Below are positions 1-8,961 of a stretch of 64,000 nt of DNA, piece by piece (position 1 is the stretch's first letter; every line of letters begins with the position of its first letter). The position numbers and the translations under genes are program-made. Origin of the DNA: Kineococcus gynurae (GTDB lineage Bacteria; Actinomycetota; Actinomycetes; Actinomycetales; Kineococcaceae); assembly GCF_050871315.1 (NCBI RefSeq), contig NZ_JBJLRE010000006.1; one strand, 5' to 3'. Under the pieces are notes generated by a model that was not told the DNA's origin, did not search any database, and worked only from the letters and a program-made list of their open reading frames with translations.

Positions 1-305
1 CGGGCCAGGACGTAGGCCGACATCGAGCCGAGCAGCATGGTCAGCACGAGGGCGGCGCCGACCACGACCAGCGAGTTGACGAACGACACCCCGATCCCGG
101 CTTCCGTCCAGGCGTTGGCGTAGTTGCCGAACTGCGGCGACGCGGGCAGCGAGAACGGGGAGGAGAGGATCTCCCGGGTCGTCTTCAACGAGCTCAGGAC
201 CGTCCACAGCAGCGGGGCGAGCACCGCCACCGACCAGAGGACCAGCACCGCGTGCGAGGCGGTCCCGACCCACCGCTCCCCCCGCCGGGCCCCGACCCCG
301 CTCAC
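1..305 (-). CDS. ABC sugar transporter permease, MalG-type (partial, 5' part)
   Basis: This is the N-terminal part of an inner-membrane permease of a carbohydrate ABC importer; it runs off the left edge of the window. Reading the minus strand, a GTG at 305 overlaps the stop of the upstream permease (GTGA overlap). It gives a basic N-terminus, a first membrane helix (HAVLVLWSVAVLAPLLWTVL) and then SLKTTREIL, the periplasmic stretch typical of MalG-family proteins. A second helix begins near the window edge (NSLVVVGAALVLTMLLG). It forms the second half of the permease pair with the next gene. The substrate is inferred only from the neighbours (lipoprotein and SIS protein, probably amino sugar). 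Confidence 0.85.
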   Translation of the reverse strand, partial: MSGVGARRGERWVGTASHAVLVLWSVAVLAPLLWTVLSSLKTTREILSSPFSLPASPQFGNYANAWTEAGIGVSFVNSLVVVGAALVLTMLLGSMSAYVLA

Positions 306-1300
306 CGCAGACCACCCCGGGTGCGCCCGCCGCGCTCGAAACCGGGCAGGAACCGGCTCAGCCCGAACACGACCCCCACGAAGAGCAGGGTCACCACGGC
401 GAGCACCACGCCCATCGCGCAGGCCACCCCGAACTGACCGCGGGTGAAGGCCGTGGTGAAGATCTGCTGGGTGACGACGAGGGTCGAGTTGTCGGGCCCC
501 CCGGTCGGGTTGAGCGCCTGGAGGTACACGAAGGCGTCGAGGGCGAGGATGCCCATGTAGACGTAGGCGGTGCGGACCCCGCCGGCGATGCCCGGGGCGG
601 CGATGTGCACCGCGGAGCGGAACCGCCCCGCCCCGTCGAGGCGCGCCGCCTCGAACAGCTCGGGATCGATGCCCCGGATCGCCGCGACGAACAGCACCAG
701 GTAGAAGCCGACGAACGCCCACACGATGACCGCCATGGTCGCCGGCATCGCCGTGCCGGGGTCTCCCAGCCAGGCGAAGTCCCGGAACCCGTCCAGCCCG
801 AGGGCCAGCAGGAACCCGTTGAGCAGACCGTTCGCCGGGTTGAAGACCTGGCTGAAGATGATGCCGATGACGATGGCCGGGACGACGTAGGGGAAGAACG
901 AGACCACGCGGTAGAACCCCGAGTTCCGCAACCCGCGGACCCCGCCGGAGGTCGACCCGCCGAAGGTGACGAGGACGGCGAGGACGAAGGACAGGAACAG
1001 CGTCACCGCGGGGACGACCAGCAGCAGGAGCAGACTGTTGCCGAGGGCCGTGAGGAAGGTGCCGTCGGAGAACAGCCGCTGGTAGTTGGCCAGGCCCACG
1101 AACGGCTGGTCCGGGCTGAACCCGCTCCACCCGGTCACCGAGTAGTAGACGGCCTGCGAGAACGGGTACAGGACCATGAGGAAGTAGAACGCGAAGGGGA
1201 CCCCGAGGAAGACCAGGATGAGGCTGCGCCGGTCCCAGCCCGACCGCCGACCCCGCGTCCGGGCCGGACCCGGGGTCGGGGTCGGGGTCGGGGACCTCAC
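302..1300 (-). CDS. ABC sugar transporter permease, MalF-type
   Basis: Protein of 332 residues, an inner-membrane permease of the carbohydrate uptake family CUT1. The start is taken as the GTG at 1300, which overlaps the stop of the binding-protein gene (GTGA). A short Pro/Thr/Arg-rich cytoplasmic tail is followed by about six hydrophobic helices. The first is LILVFLGVPFAFYFLMVLYP, then comes SVTGWSGF, a typical MalF periplasmic segment. The EAA loop is near residue 235 (EAARLDGAGRFRSAVHIAAPG). It is tightly coupled to the genes on both sides, so it works with the MalG-type partner and the lipoprotein. The ATPase is not encoded here; such importers often share MsiK-like ATPases. The first codons lie on a hexanucleotide repeat (1272-1293). 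Confidence 0.9.
   Translation of the reverse strand: MRSPTPTPTPGPARTRGRRSGWDRRSLILVFLGVPFAFYFLMVLYPFSQAVYYSVTGWSGFSPDQPFVGLANYQRLFSDGTFLTALGNSLLLLLVVPAVTLFLSFVLAVLVTFGGSTSGGVRGLRNSGFYRVVSFFPYVVPAIVIGIIFSQVFNPANGLLNGFLLALGLDGFRDFAWLGDPGTAMPATMAVIVWAFVGFYLVLFVAAIRGIDPELFEAARLDGAGRFRSAVHIAAPGIAGGVRTAYVYMGILALDAFVYLQALNPTGGPDNSTLVVTQQIFTTAFTRGQFGVACAMGVVLAVVTLLFVGVVFGLSRFLPGFERGGRTRGGLR
1272..1293 (+). repeat. Four G4 tracts, quadruplex-type motif at start of permease gene
   Basis: Four runs of GGGG are separated by TC on the plus strand, a regular hexanucleotide repeat. It encodes the Pro-Thr repeats at residues 3-10 of the MalF-type permease on the opposite strand. The G-rich strand is the template strand. 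The pattern meets the usual rule for an intramolecular G-quadruplex and is also a candidate for slippage. Confidence 0.6.
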
Positions 1301-2679
1301 TTCACCTCGATCTTGACGACCGAGTCGTCCTCCCGGATCCGGTCGAAGAGGTCCTGCATGCCCGCGGCCAGCCTGGCGGCGTCGGAGTCCCCGGACAGGA
1401 ACGAGTTCCAGAGCACGTTCACGTCCGACGTCATGCCGTAGGTCTGCACGAAGTTGTAGGAGAACGTGTCCGTCCCGGCGGCGTCGAGCATGGACACCTG
1501 GCTGGCCAGCGCGGTGGAGCCGAACGCGTCGGCGGGGACCGTCCCGCTCACGATGGTCGAGGCCAGCTTGGTGCGGGCGAACTCCGTGGCCGTCTCCTTG
1601 GACAGCATGACCCGCAGCATCTCCTTGCCCCCGGCCGGGTTCTTGCCGCGGCTGGGCACGACGTAGGGCTCGTTGGGGGTGTTGTTGATCGCCGTCACGG
1701 GCAGCGCGGCCGACGACGAGGCGACCGGGGCCGGCGCCCCCGTCATGCGGAAGTCCTCGGCCGTCGCGTCCTTCATCTCGTTCTCGATCCAGGATCCCGA
1801 GGGGTAGAGCAGCGCCTCCTGGGCCTGGCTCCACTGCGCCTGTGCCGCGGTGAACTGCGTCCCCGCCCCGCCCGGACGCATGTAGCCCCGGGCGACGACC
1901 TGCTCCATCGCGGCCAGCACCGCGGTGACGGCGGGCCGCGACCACGCGTCGGCGGCCAGGTTGCCCATCGACACCCGGACGTCGTCGCCACCCTCCTTGA
2001 TGGCCGAGTCGAGCATCAGGGTGAGGTAGTAGGACGCCGCCTCCTTGCCCCAGGTGAACAGGTACTTGTCCTGCGCCCGGGCGGCCGCGCCGAGCGCGAG
2101 GGCCTCGTCCCAGGTGGTCGGCGGTGTCCACCCGTTGGCCTCGAACAGCGACGCCGAGTACCAGACGGCGTAGACGGTCAGGACGTAGTTGATCGCGGCG
2201 AGCTTGCCGTCGTACTGCCCGACGTCCAGCACCCCGGGGTAGAGGGTGTCCGAGATCGTGGTGCCCTCGAGGTTCTTCGCCTCCACGACCGCGCTGAGGT
2301 CCTCCAGCTGCGCCGCGATCGTCGCTAGCCCGATCGCCCCCGCGCCCGAGTTGTCGACGAGATCCGGCGGGTTGCCGCCCACGAAACGCGGTTGCAGCTG
2401 CTGGGCGATCTGGGTCGAGGGGGAGATCGTGACCTCGACGCCCGGGCGCGCCTTCTGCAGGACGCCCGCGGCGAAGGTCGCGTAGTCCGTGCCGTACCCG
2501 CCGTCGAAGATCACCGCGTCCACCGTCGAGTCGGCCGGCACCCCGAACGGGTTGTCGGCGCTGACCTCCCCGGTCTGCTGCGGGGTCCCCCCGCCGTCGT
2601 CCCCGCCCGCGGCGCACCCGGCCACCATGACCAGAGGCGGTGCAGCGCAGAGGAAACGGAGAAGGTTTCGACGGTCCAT
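1297..2679 (-). CDS. ABC sugar-binding lipoprotein (NgcE-like)
   Basis: Protein of 460 residues, the extracytoplasmic solute-binding component of the importer. The N-terminus has basic residues, a hydrophobic stretch and a lipobox (VAGC, Cys about residue 22), so it is a lipoprotein; the RR near the start is Tat-compatible. The body has the length and features of family-1 sugar-binding proteins (for example VDNSGAGAIGLATIAAQLEDL and YAVWYSASLFEANGWTPP). ATG 2679 is preceded by GAGGAGA at a good distance. It sits between the SIS protein and the permeases in one operon. The similarity to N-acetylglucosamine binders (NgcE) is a family impression strengthened by the adjacent SIS gene; the exact sugar is not proven. 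Confidence 0.85.
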   Translation of the reverse strand: MDRRNLLRFLCAAPPLVMVAGCAAGGDDGGGTPQQTGEVSADNPFGVPADSTVDAVIFDGGYGTDYATFAAGVLQKARPGVEVTISPSTQIAQQLQPRFVGGNPPDLVDNSGAGAIGLATIAAQLEDLSAVVEAKNLEGTTISDTLYPGVLDVGQYDGKLAAINYVLTVYAVWYSASLFEANGWTPPTTWDEALALGAAARAQDKYLFTWGKEAASYYLTLMLDSAIKEGGDDVRVSMGNLAADAWSRPAVTAVLAAMEQVVARGYMRPGGAGTQFTAAQAQWSQAQEALLYPSGSWIENEMKDATAEDFRMTGAPAPVASSSAALPVTAINNTPNEPYVVPSRGKNPAGGKEMLRVMLSKETATEFARTKLASTIVSGTVPADAFGSTALASQVSMLDAAGTDTFSYNFVQTYGMTSDVNVLWNSFLSGDSDAARLAAGMQDLFDRIREDDSVVKIEVK

Positions 2680-2726
2680 GACGTCTCCTCGGGTGGTTCT
2701 CGGTGGAGCTCGGTGCGGTTGTCGGG

Positions 2727-3515
2727 TCAGGCCCCGCGGCGGATGCGGCCCGCGTAGCGGTCCTCCCAGGCGCGGTTGTGCTCGTCCCCGCCGGGCACGT
2801 TCGCCGAGACGTAGACGGGGGGTTCGACCCCCAGGGCGGCGAGCCGGGTGACCGTGCCCAGCGTGAGGACCTGGGCGATGTAGGCGGAGGTGAGGGAGGA
2901 GACGGCGCCCATCGCGACGTCCTGCCCGGCGATCCCGGCCAGGGTGGAGTCACCGTAGGGCGCCCGGTTGTCGAGGACCACGTCGGCGACCTCGCTCAAC
3001 CGCTTCCCGCTGGGGTGCTTGGGCTCCACCCGAGCGGTGTGCTCCAGGGAGGTCACCGCGACGACCGGGTGACCGTGCTGGTGGGCGAGCAGCGCGACCC
3101 CCACCACCGAACCGTTGACCCCGGAGTTCGAGGCGATGACGAACACGTCGGCCTCGTGCCGGTCCACCGTCGCGAAGATCTCCTCGGCGATCCGCGGATC
3201 CCGTTCCAACGGGGGCCGGCCGAAGAGTTCCCCGGTCGTGCGCGATCCGTGGAGCACCACGTCGCGCAACGCGATCCGGTTCGTGGGGATCAGTCCCCCG
3301 GCCCGACCGGCCACCTCCATCGCGAATGCCTCGGAGTGTCCCGTGCCGAAGGCCTGCACCACCCCGCCCTGGGCCACGGAATCGGCCAGGAGCTCGATCG
3401 CGGCGTCGAACTCGCCCGCGAGCGCACCCGTCGAGATGTCGGCCAGGCGGCGGGTGACCTCGTCGGAGAACGAGGGCACCACCGACCGGAGTTCGTCGAG
3501 CTGTGAAGTCCCCAC
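2727..3515 (-). CDS. SIS-domain sugar-phosphate protein
   Basis: Protein of 262 residues with one sugar isomerase (SIS) domain. FGTGHSEAFAMEVAGRAGG (about residue 55) is the phosphosugar-binding loop, and VFVIASNSGVNG is the second SIS signature. Related actinobacterial proteins lie beside GlcNAc/chitobiose importers and are thought to process amino-sugar phosphates; this role is inferred. The start is the GTG at 3515, with GGAAGGA a few bases upstream. A -10-like TATGGT (3540-3545) lies just before it, so this gene probably opens the operon SIS-lipoprotein-permeases. The next gene starts 47 bases downstream. A family member other than an isomerase (for example etherase-like) remains possible. 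Confidence 0.8.
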   Translation of the reverse strand: MGTSQLDELRSVVPSFSDEVTRRLADISTGALAGEFDAAIELLADSVAQGGVVQAFGTGHSEAFAMEVAGRAGGLIPTNRIALRDVVLHGSRTTGELFGRPPLERDPRIAEEIFATVDRHEADVFVIASNSGVNGSVVGVALLAHQHGHPVVAVTSLEHTARVEPKHPSGKRLSEVADVVLDNRAPYGDSTLAGIAGQDVAMGAVSSLTSAYIAQVLTLGTVTRLAALGVEPPVYVSANVPGGDEHNRAWEDRYAGRIRRGA

Positions 3516-3592
3516 GTCGTTCCTTCCGCCGGTTCCCGCACCATAGTCACGACGAGCGCGGGGACGGAACCCCCACGCCGGGCGGGTCGACG

Positions 3593-5557
3593 TCAACCGA
3601 TCTGGGTCGGATCGATGCGGACCCGGACGGTCGGCAGTTTGCGGGCGCTGCGGCCCGCGGTGAGGGCCTTGACCTCCTCGCCCAGCCGGGCGCCCTCGGC
3701 CAGCGGCGCCGCGACCAGCGTCCGGACGAGCTCGGGGGCCCCGGGCCGCCCGGGGACCGGGACGGGGCCGAGCACCCGCCAGGTGGGCCCGAAGCCGGGG
3801 CTGCGGCGCAGCGCCTCGACGGCCTCGGCGACGTCGGGTTCGGCGCCCAGCAAGCCGGCCAACCGCTCCGCGGGGGGCAGCCCGAGCTCGGCGCGGGCGC
3901 GCAGCTCGCGCTCGGCGAACGTGGCCGGGTCCCACCGGACCAGCGCCTGCACCGCGGGGGCCTGCGGGTCGGCCACGACCACGACCCGCCCGCCGGCCGC
4001 GGCCGGTCGGACCCGGGCGGCGGCGGCGAGCCACCGGTGCAGGGTCTGCTCCTGGGCCCGCAGGTCGGGCCGACCGAGCATCGCCCACCCGTCGAGCAGC
4101 AGCGCGGCGGCGTAGCCACCCTCGACCACCGGCTCCGCCCCCGGGGTGGCGACGACCAGCGTGGAGCGGCCCTGCCCCGGGCCCGCCACGAGCGAGTCGA
4201 GGACGCGGGGACCGCCCGAGGTGCGCACGGTGGCCCCCGGGAACGCACGGCCGAGCTCCTCGGCGGTGCGGGCCGCGCCGGTCACCACGGCCCGGAAGGT
4301 CGTGTCGGAGCACTCGGGGCAGCGCCAGGAGGCACCGCCGCCGACGGCCGGTCGCCCGCACCAACGGCAGGCCGCGGTCTCCCCCGCCCCCGCCAGGTGC
4401 AGGGGTCCCGCGCAGTGGGCGCAGCGGGCCGGGGCGCGACAGGTCCGGCAGGCGAGTGTGGGCACGTACCCCGTCCGCGGCACCTGCACCAGCACCGGCC
4501 CGTGGGCGAGGGCCTCGCGCGCGACCCGCCAGGCGTCGGTGGGCAGCCGGGCGGCCGCGGCCACCGGGTCCTGGCCACCGGGCCCGGATCCCGCGACCAG
4601 GATCCGGGGAGCCCTCGCCCGCAGCACCTCGCGCGTGGCCTGCACGGGGCGGGCCCAGCCCTGCTCCAGCAGGAGCTGCGACTCGCCGGTCCGGGTCACC
4701 CCGAGCAGCAGCGCCGCGGCCCCGTCCTGCTCCGCGCGCAGCCGCAGCACCTCGCGGGTGTGCGGGTAGGGGGCGCGCTGCTCGTCGTAGGAGTCGTCAC
4801 CGTCGTCGAGGATGGCGACCAGACCGAGGTCGGCGACCGGGGCGAAGGCGGCGGCCCGGGTCCCCGCGACCACGCGGGCCCGACCCGTGGCGGCGGTGAG
4901 GAACGCCCGCCACCGGGCCTCCGGGCCCGTGTCGGCCTCCAGCCGGACGTGCGAGCCGGGCGGCAACGTGGCGGTGAGGGCCGCGTCGAGCCGGTCGAGG
5001 TCGCGGTGGTCGGGCACCACAAGCAGCGCCCCGCGCCCGGAGGTCAGGGCCGCGCGGGCCGCCACGGCGAGCAGGGCGGCCGCGTCGCAGCCGGGGGCGG
5101 TGGCTAGCACCGCCCGCGGCGAGCCGCCCTGGGCGACGTGGGCGAGGAAGGCCGGGCCCGCCTGGTGCAGCTCCCAGCCGGCGACGTCGGCCGGGGGTCC
5201 GGGCCGGACGGGGTCTCCCGGCGGCGGGCCGGCCAGCACGGCCTTCTCCGCCCCGGCGTGGCGGGAGGGCACCGCGAGGCGGACGACGTCGGCCAGGGTC
5301 CCCGCGTAGCGGTCGGCCACCGCCCGGGCCAGCCCGAGCACCTGCGGGCCGAGCACGGGCACGGGCGAGACCACCCGGCGCAACCGGGCGAGCCGCCCCT
5401 CGTGCTCGGAGGCGGCCAGACGGTCGAGCACGTAGCCCTCGAGGTCCTTGCCCGCGAACGGGACCCGGACCAGGCACCCCGGTTCCGCCGTCGCCCCCAT
5501 CGAGGCGGGGACCAGGTAGTCGAAGGGCCGGTCCAGGTGTGGCACCGGGGCCGACAC
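3593..5557 (-). CDS. priA: Primosomal protein N' PriA, actinobacterial form without ATPase motifs
   Basis: Protein of 654 residues, homologous to the replication-restart protein PriA. The N-terminal DNA-binding domain is clear (PHLDRPFDYLVP, then GCLVRVPFAGKDLEGYVL). The helicase part has no Walker A: where GSGKT would be expected the sequence reads SGRGALLVVPD. The DEEH box reads DDGDDSYDEQ. Eight zinc-binding cysteines are kept (residues about 370-415: CRTC, CAHC, CRWC, CPEC). This is the known degenerate PriA of Actinobacteria, so helicase activity is doubtful. It follows metK by 56 bases. GTG 5557 is the first usual start codon, but PriA-like sequence (RPVAAVLV) continues a few codons upstream, so the true start may be non-canonical. 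Confidence 0.9.
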   Translation of the reverse strand: MSAPVPHLDRPFDYLVPASMGATAEPGCLVRVPFAGKDLEGYVLDRLAASEHEGRLARLRRVVSPVPVLGPQVLGLARAVADRYAGTLADVVRLAVPSRHAGAEKAVLAGPPPGDPVRPGPPADVAGWELHQAGPAFLAHVAQGGSPRAVLATAPGCDAAALLAVAARAALTSGRGALLVVPDHRDLDRLDAALTATLPPGSHVRLEADTGPEARWRAFLTAATGRARVVAGTRAAAFAPVADLGLVAILDDGDDSYDEQRAPYPHTREVLRLRAEQDGAAALLLGVTRTGESQLLLEQGWARPVQATREVLRARAPRILVAGSGPGGQDPVAAAARLPTDAWRVAREALAHGPVLVQVPRTGYVPTLACRTCRAPARCAHCAGPLHLAGAGETAACRWCGRPAVGGGASWRCPECSDTTFRAVVTGAARTAEELGRAFPGATVRTSGGPRVLDSLVAGPGQGRSTLVVATPGAEPVVEGGYAAALLLDGWAMLGRPDLRAQEQTLHRWLAAAARVRPAAAGGRVVVVADPQAPAVQALVRWDPATFAERELRARAELGLPPAERLAGLLGAEPDVAEAVEALRRSPGFGPTWRVLGPVPVPGRPGAPELVRTLVAAPLAEGARLGEEVKALTAGRSARKLPTVRVRIDPTQIG

Positions 5558-5613
5558 CAGGACCGCGGCGACCGGCCGCTCCTCGGCGACGCCCTCGACG
5601 GGCGCGCGGCGGC

Positions 5614-6819
5614 TCAGCGGAGGGCGGCGGTGAGCGCGTCGACCCGGTCGGTGCGCTCCCAGGTGAACCCGGGCAGCTCACGACCGAAGTGCCCGTAGGC
5701 CGCAGTCTGTGCGTACTTGGGCTGCAGCAGGTCGAGGTCGCGCACGATCGCCGCCGGGCGCAGGTCGAAGACCGACCGGATCGCGGCCGCGATCTTGTCG
5801 ACGGCCACCTTCTCGGTGCCGAAGGTCTCCACGTACAGCCCGACGGGCTGGGCCTTGCCGATGGCGTAGGCGACCTGCACCTCGCAGCGCCGGGCGAGCC
5901 CCGCGGCGACGACGTTCTTGGCGACCCAGCGCATCGCGTAGGCGGCGGAACGGTCGACCTTCGAGGGGTCCTTGCCCGAGAACGCACCCCCGCCGTGCCG
6001 GGCCATGCCCCCGTAGGTGTCCACGATGATCTTGCGGCCGGTCAGCCCGGCGTCACCCATGGGGCCGCCGATCTCGAAACGCCCGGTCGGGTTGACCAGC
6101 AGCCGCAGGTCGTCGGTGTCAAGGTCCAGTCCCTCGAGGACCGGCTCGACGACGAAGCGGTGGATGTCCGGCGTCAGGGTCGCGGCCAGGTCGACGTCGG
6201 GTTCGTGCTGCGTGGAGAGCACGATCGTGTCGAGGGTCACCGCACGGTCGCCGTCGTAGCCGATGGTGACCTGGGTCTTGCCGTCGGGGCGCAGGTAGGG
6301 CAGCTCGCCCTTGCGCCGCACCTCGGCCAGCCGGGAGGACAGCTGGTGGGCCAGGTGGATGGGCAGCGGCATCAGCTCGGGAGTGTCGTCGCAGGCGTAG
6401 CCGAACATGAGGCCCTGGTCGCCCGCGCCCTGCAGGTCCAGCGGGTCGCCCGCGGCCCCCTCCTGCCGGTTCTCCCACGCCGAGTCCACGCCCTGGGCGA
6501 TGTCGGGGCTCTGCGAACCGATCGACACCTCGACGCCGCAGGTGTGCCCGTCGAAACCCTTGGCCGAGGAGTCGTAGCCGATGGCGAGCAGCGTCTGCCG
6601 GACGATCTGGGGGATCTCGACGTAGGCCTCGGTGGTGACCTCGCCGGCGACGTGCACGAGCCCGGTCGTCACCATCGTCTCGACGGCGACACGGCTGTTC
6701 GGGTCCTTCTCGAGCAACGCGTCGAGGATGCCGTCGGAGATCTGGTCGCAGATCTTGTCCGGGTGCCCCTCGGTGACCGACTCGGACGTGAACAGACGCA
6801 GGGCGGACGCGGGGTTCAC
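5614..6819 (-). CDS. metK: S-adenosylmethionine synthase
   Basis: Protein of 401 residues making S-adenosylmethionine from methionine and ATP in the cytoplasm. It has the family signatures GHPDKICDQISDGILDALL near the N-terminus and GAGDQGLMFGYA in the middle. GGGAFSGKDPSKVDRSAAYA is the second signature region, with catalytic and metal-binding Asp/Lys. The length is normal. GTG 6819 directly abuts the TGA of coaBC, indicating translational coupling in the mihF-gmk-rpoZ-coaBC-metK-priA operon. Confidence 0.98.
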   Translation of the reverse strand: MNPASALRLFTSESVTEGHPDKICDQISDGILDALLEKDPNSRVAVETMVTTGLVHVAGEVTTEAYVEIPQIVRQTLLAIGYDSSAKGFDGHTCGVEVSIGSQSPDIAQGVDSAWENRQEGAAGDPLDLQGAGDQGLMFGYACDDTPELMPLPIHLAHQLSSRLAEVRRKGELPYLRPDGKTQVTIGYDGDRAVTLDTIVLSTQHEPDVDLAATLTPDIHRFVVEPVLEGLDLDTDDLRLLVNPTGRFEIGGPMGDAGLTGRKIIVDTYGGMARHGGGAFSGKDPSKVDRSAAYAMRWVAKNVVAAGLARRCEVQVAYAIGKAQPVGLYVETFGTEKVAVDKIAAAIRSVFDLRPAAIVRDLDLLQPKYAQTAAYGHFGRELPGFTWERTDRVDALTAALR

Positions 6820-8085
6820 TCAGGCTCCAGGGGGATCGTCAGAGATGGGCGGGGCCAGCATAGGCACCACCGCGTCGAGCACGAGTTCGGCGACGACGTC
6901 CTTGCTGGTCTCGGCCACCTCGCGCTCGGTGCCGTCGGCCCCGAGCAGCGTGACCGCGTTGGTGGGGGTCGCGAAACCGCGGGTCTCCCCCACCTCGTTC
7001 AGCACGAGCAGGTCGCAGCCCTTGCGGGCCAGCTTCTCCCGCCCGAGCTGCAGCACCGAGCGACCGGGGTCGCCGGTCTCGGCGGCGAACCCGACCACGA
7101 CCGGGGTCCGGGCACCCGCGCGGGCCTCGACCAGCCCGCGCAGGACGTCGGGGTTGCGGACCAGCCGGATCTCGGGGTCGGCCGCCGGGTCGTCGGTCTT
7201 CTTGATCTTGGCCTCGGCCCGTTCGGCGGGCCGGAAGTCGGCGACGGCCGCGGCCATGACCACGACGTCGGCCCCGGTGGCGGCGGTGACGACGGCCTCG
7301 CGCAGCTGCTCGGCGGTGCCGACGGCGACCACGTCCACGCCGGAGGGCAGCGGCACCTCCAGGTGCGCGGCGACCAGGGTGACGGCGGCCCCCCGCGCGG
7401 CGGCGGCGGCGGCCAGCGCCACGCCCTGCCGCCCCGAGGAGCGGTTGCCCAGGAAGCGCACCGGGTCCAGCGGTTCACGGGTGCCCCCGGCCGACACGAC
7501 GACGCGCCGACCCGCCAGGTCGCGCCGCCGGGCGCCCACCCCGAGCAGGCGACGGGCGGCCGCGGCGATCTCGGGGGGTTCGGGCAGCCGACCGGGCCCG
7601 GAGTCGGCCCCGGTGAGCCGGCCCGAGGCGGGGTCCAGGACGGTGATCCCCCGCGAGCGCAGGCGCGCCACGTTGGCCACGGTCGCGGGGTTGAGCCACA
7701 TCTCGGTGTGCATGGCCGGGACCAGCAGCACCGGGCAGGTCGCCGTGAGCAGCACGTTGGTCAGCAGGTCGTCGGCCAGCCCGTGGGCCGCCCGCGCCAA
7801 CAGGTCGGCCGTGGCCGGGGCCACGACGACGAGGTCGGCCTCGCGCCCGATCCGGACGTGGGGGACGTCGGCGACGTCGCTCCAGACGTCGGTGCGGACG
7901 GGGTGCCCCGACAGGGCCTCCCACGTCGCCCGTCCGACGAAGTGCTCCGCGGCCGCCGTCGGCACCACCCGGACGTCGAGACCGGACTCCGACAGCTCCC
8001 GCAGGAGGATCGCGGCCTTGTAGGCGGCGATCCCGCCCGCGACCCCGAGGACGACCCGCGGGGTCCGGACGGGCGTGGGGCTCAC
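6820..8085 (-). CDS. coaBC: Bifunctional phosphopantothenoylcysteine decarboxylase/synthetase
   Basis: Protein of 421 residues for two coenzyme A steps. The N-terminal CoaC flavoprotein domain (about 1-190) starts with VVLGVAGGIAAYKA and has the PAMHTEMW substrate clamp. The C-terminal CoaB domain joins cysteine to phosphopantothenate using CTP. It shows SAGGTREPLDPVRFLGNRSS and the late KIKK motif that marks CoaB. GTG 8085 overlaps the rpoZ stop (GTGA). Confidence 0.97.
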   Translation of the reverse strand: MSPTPVRTPRVVLGVAGGIAAYKAAILLRELSESGLDVRVVPTAAAEHFVGRATWEALSGHPVRTDVWSDVADVPHVRIGREADLVVVAPATADLLARAAHGLADDLLTNVLLTATCPVLLVPAMHTEMWLNPATVANVARLRSRGITVLDPASGRLTGADSGPGRLPEPPEIAAAARRLLGVGARRRDLAGRRVVVSAGGTREPLDPVRFLGNRSSGRQGVALAAAAAARGAAVTLVAAHLEVPLPSGVDVVAVGTAEQLREAVVTAATGADVVVMAAAVADFRPAERAEAKIKKTDDPAADPEIRLVRNPDVLRGLVEARAGARTPVVVGFAAETGDPGRSVLQLGREKLARKGCDLLVLNEVGETRGFATPTNAVTLLGADGTEREVAETSKDVVAELVLDAVVPMLAPPISDDPPGA

Positions 8086-8345
8086 TGCTCGGTGGGCTCC
8101 GAGGTCAGCAGACCCTCGTTGATCTCCCGCAGGGCGACCGAGAGGGCCTTCTCCTGCACGTGGGTCTCGACCAACGGGCCGACGTACTCCAGCAGGCCCT
8201 CGCCCAGCTGGGAGTAGTAGGCGTTGATCTGCCGGGCGCGCTTGGCCGAGTAGATCACCAGGGCGTACTTCGAGTCGGCGGCCGTCAGCAGGTCGTCGAT
8301 CGGGGGGTTGGTGATGCCCTCGGGGGCGGCCACGGTTCCAGCCAC
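8082..8345 (-). CDS. rpoZ: RNA polymerase omega subunit
   Basis: Protein of 87 residues, the small omega subunit that helps assemble RNA polymerase. It has the conserved core IDDLLTAADSKYALVIYSAK, followed by RARQINAYYSQLGEGLLEYVGP, which is the actinobacterial form. AAGGAG lies eight bases before the GTG at 8345. It lies between gmk and coaBC, the usual order in Actinobacteria (Rv1389-Rv1391 in Mycobacterium tuberculosis). Confidence 0.97.
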   Translation of the reverse strand: MAGTVAAPEGITNPPIDDLLTAADSKYALVIYSAKRARQINAYYSQLGEGLLEYVGPLVETHVQEKALSVALREINEGLLTSEPTEQ

Positions 8346-8395
8346 GATGGGGCTCCTTGCGAATCGGGGAAAGGAATCCGGCCCAGTCTACGGGC

Positions 8396-8959
8396 TCAGC
8401 GGACGGGCAGGCCCATCTGCCGGACCAGCTCGTCGGCGGCGCGGCGCACGTCGTCGTTGTAGATGGTCACGTCGAACTCCGCCTCGGCGGCCAGTTCGAC
8501 CCGCGCGGTCTCCAGGCGCCGCTCCCGCTCCTCGGCCGTCTCGGTGCCGCGGCCGACGAGGCGGCGCACCAGCTCGTCCCACGACGGCGGGGCCAGGAAC
8601 ACGAAGCGGGCGTCGGGCATCGCGGCGCGCACCTGGCGCGCCCCGGCGAGGTCGATCTCCAGCAGCGCCGGGCGGCCCTCGGCCAGGACGGCCTCGACCG
8701 GCCCCCGGGGGGTGCCGTACCGGTTGCGACCGTGCACGACCGCCCACTCGAGCAGGTCCCCGGCCGCGGCCATCCGGTCGAACTCCTCGGCCGGGACGAA
8801 GTGGTAGTGGACCCCGTCGACCTCGCCCGGACGCTGCTCTCGCGTCGTGGCCGAGACCGAGATCCAGATCTCGGGGTAGCGGGACCGGAGGTCGGCGGCG
8901 ACGGTGCCCTTGCCGACCGCGGTCGGACCGGCCAGGACGGTGAGACGGGAGGGACCCAC
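8396..8959 (-). CDS. gmk: Guanylate kinase
   Basis: Protein of 187 residues phosphorylating GMP to GDP. It has the P-loop GPTAVGKGTV (about residues 10-19), the GMP-binding stretch SVSATTREQRPGEVDGVHYHF and the Arg-rich lid (EERERRLETARVEL). The start is the GTG at 8959, two bases after the mihF stop. The C-terminus (YNDDVRRAADELVRQM) is typical of the family. Confidence 0.96.
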   Translation of the reverse strand: MGPSRLTVLAGPTAVGKGTVAADLRSRYPEIWISVSATTREQRPGEVDGVHYHFVPAEEFDRMAAAGDLLEWAVVHGRNRYGTPRGPVEAVLAEGRPALLEIDLAGARQVRAAMPDARFVFLAPPSWDELVRRLVGRGTETAEERERRLETARVELAAEAEFDVTIYNDDVRRAADELVRQMGLPVR

Positions 8960-8961
8960 GG

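Noticed and set aside
302..2953. Continuous minus-strand open frame of 883 codons
   Set aside because: Only the last part (from GTG 1300) is the permease. The earlier part is an out-of-frame reading of the binding-protein gene.
5539..8217. Long plus-strand open frame opposite metK and coaBC
   Set aside because: Antisense shadow caused by high GC; low-complexity Gly/Arg/Asp composition, while the opposite strand has clear enzymes.
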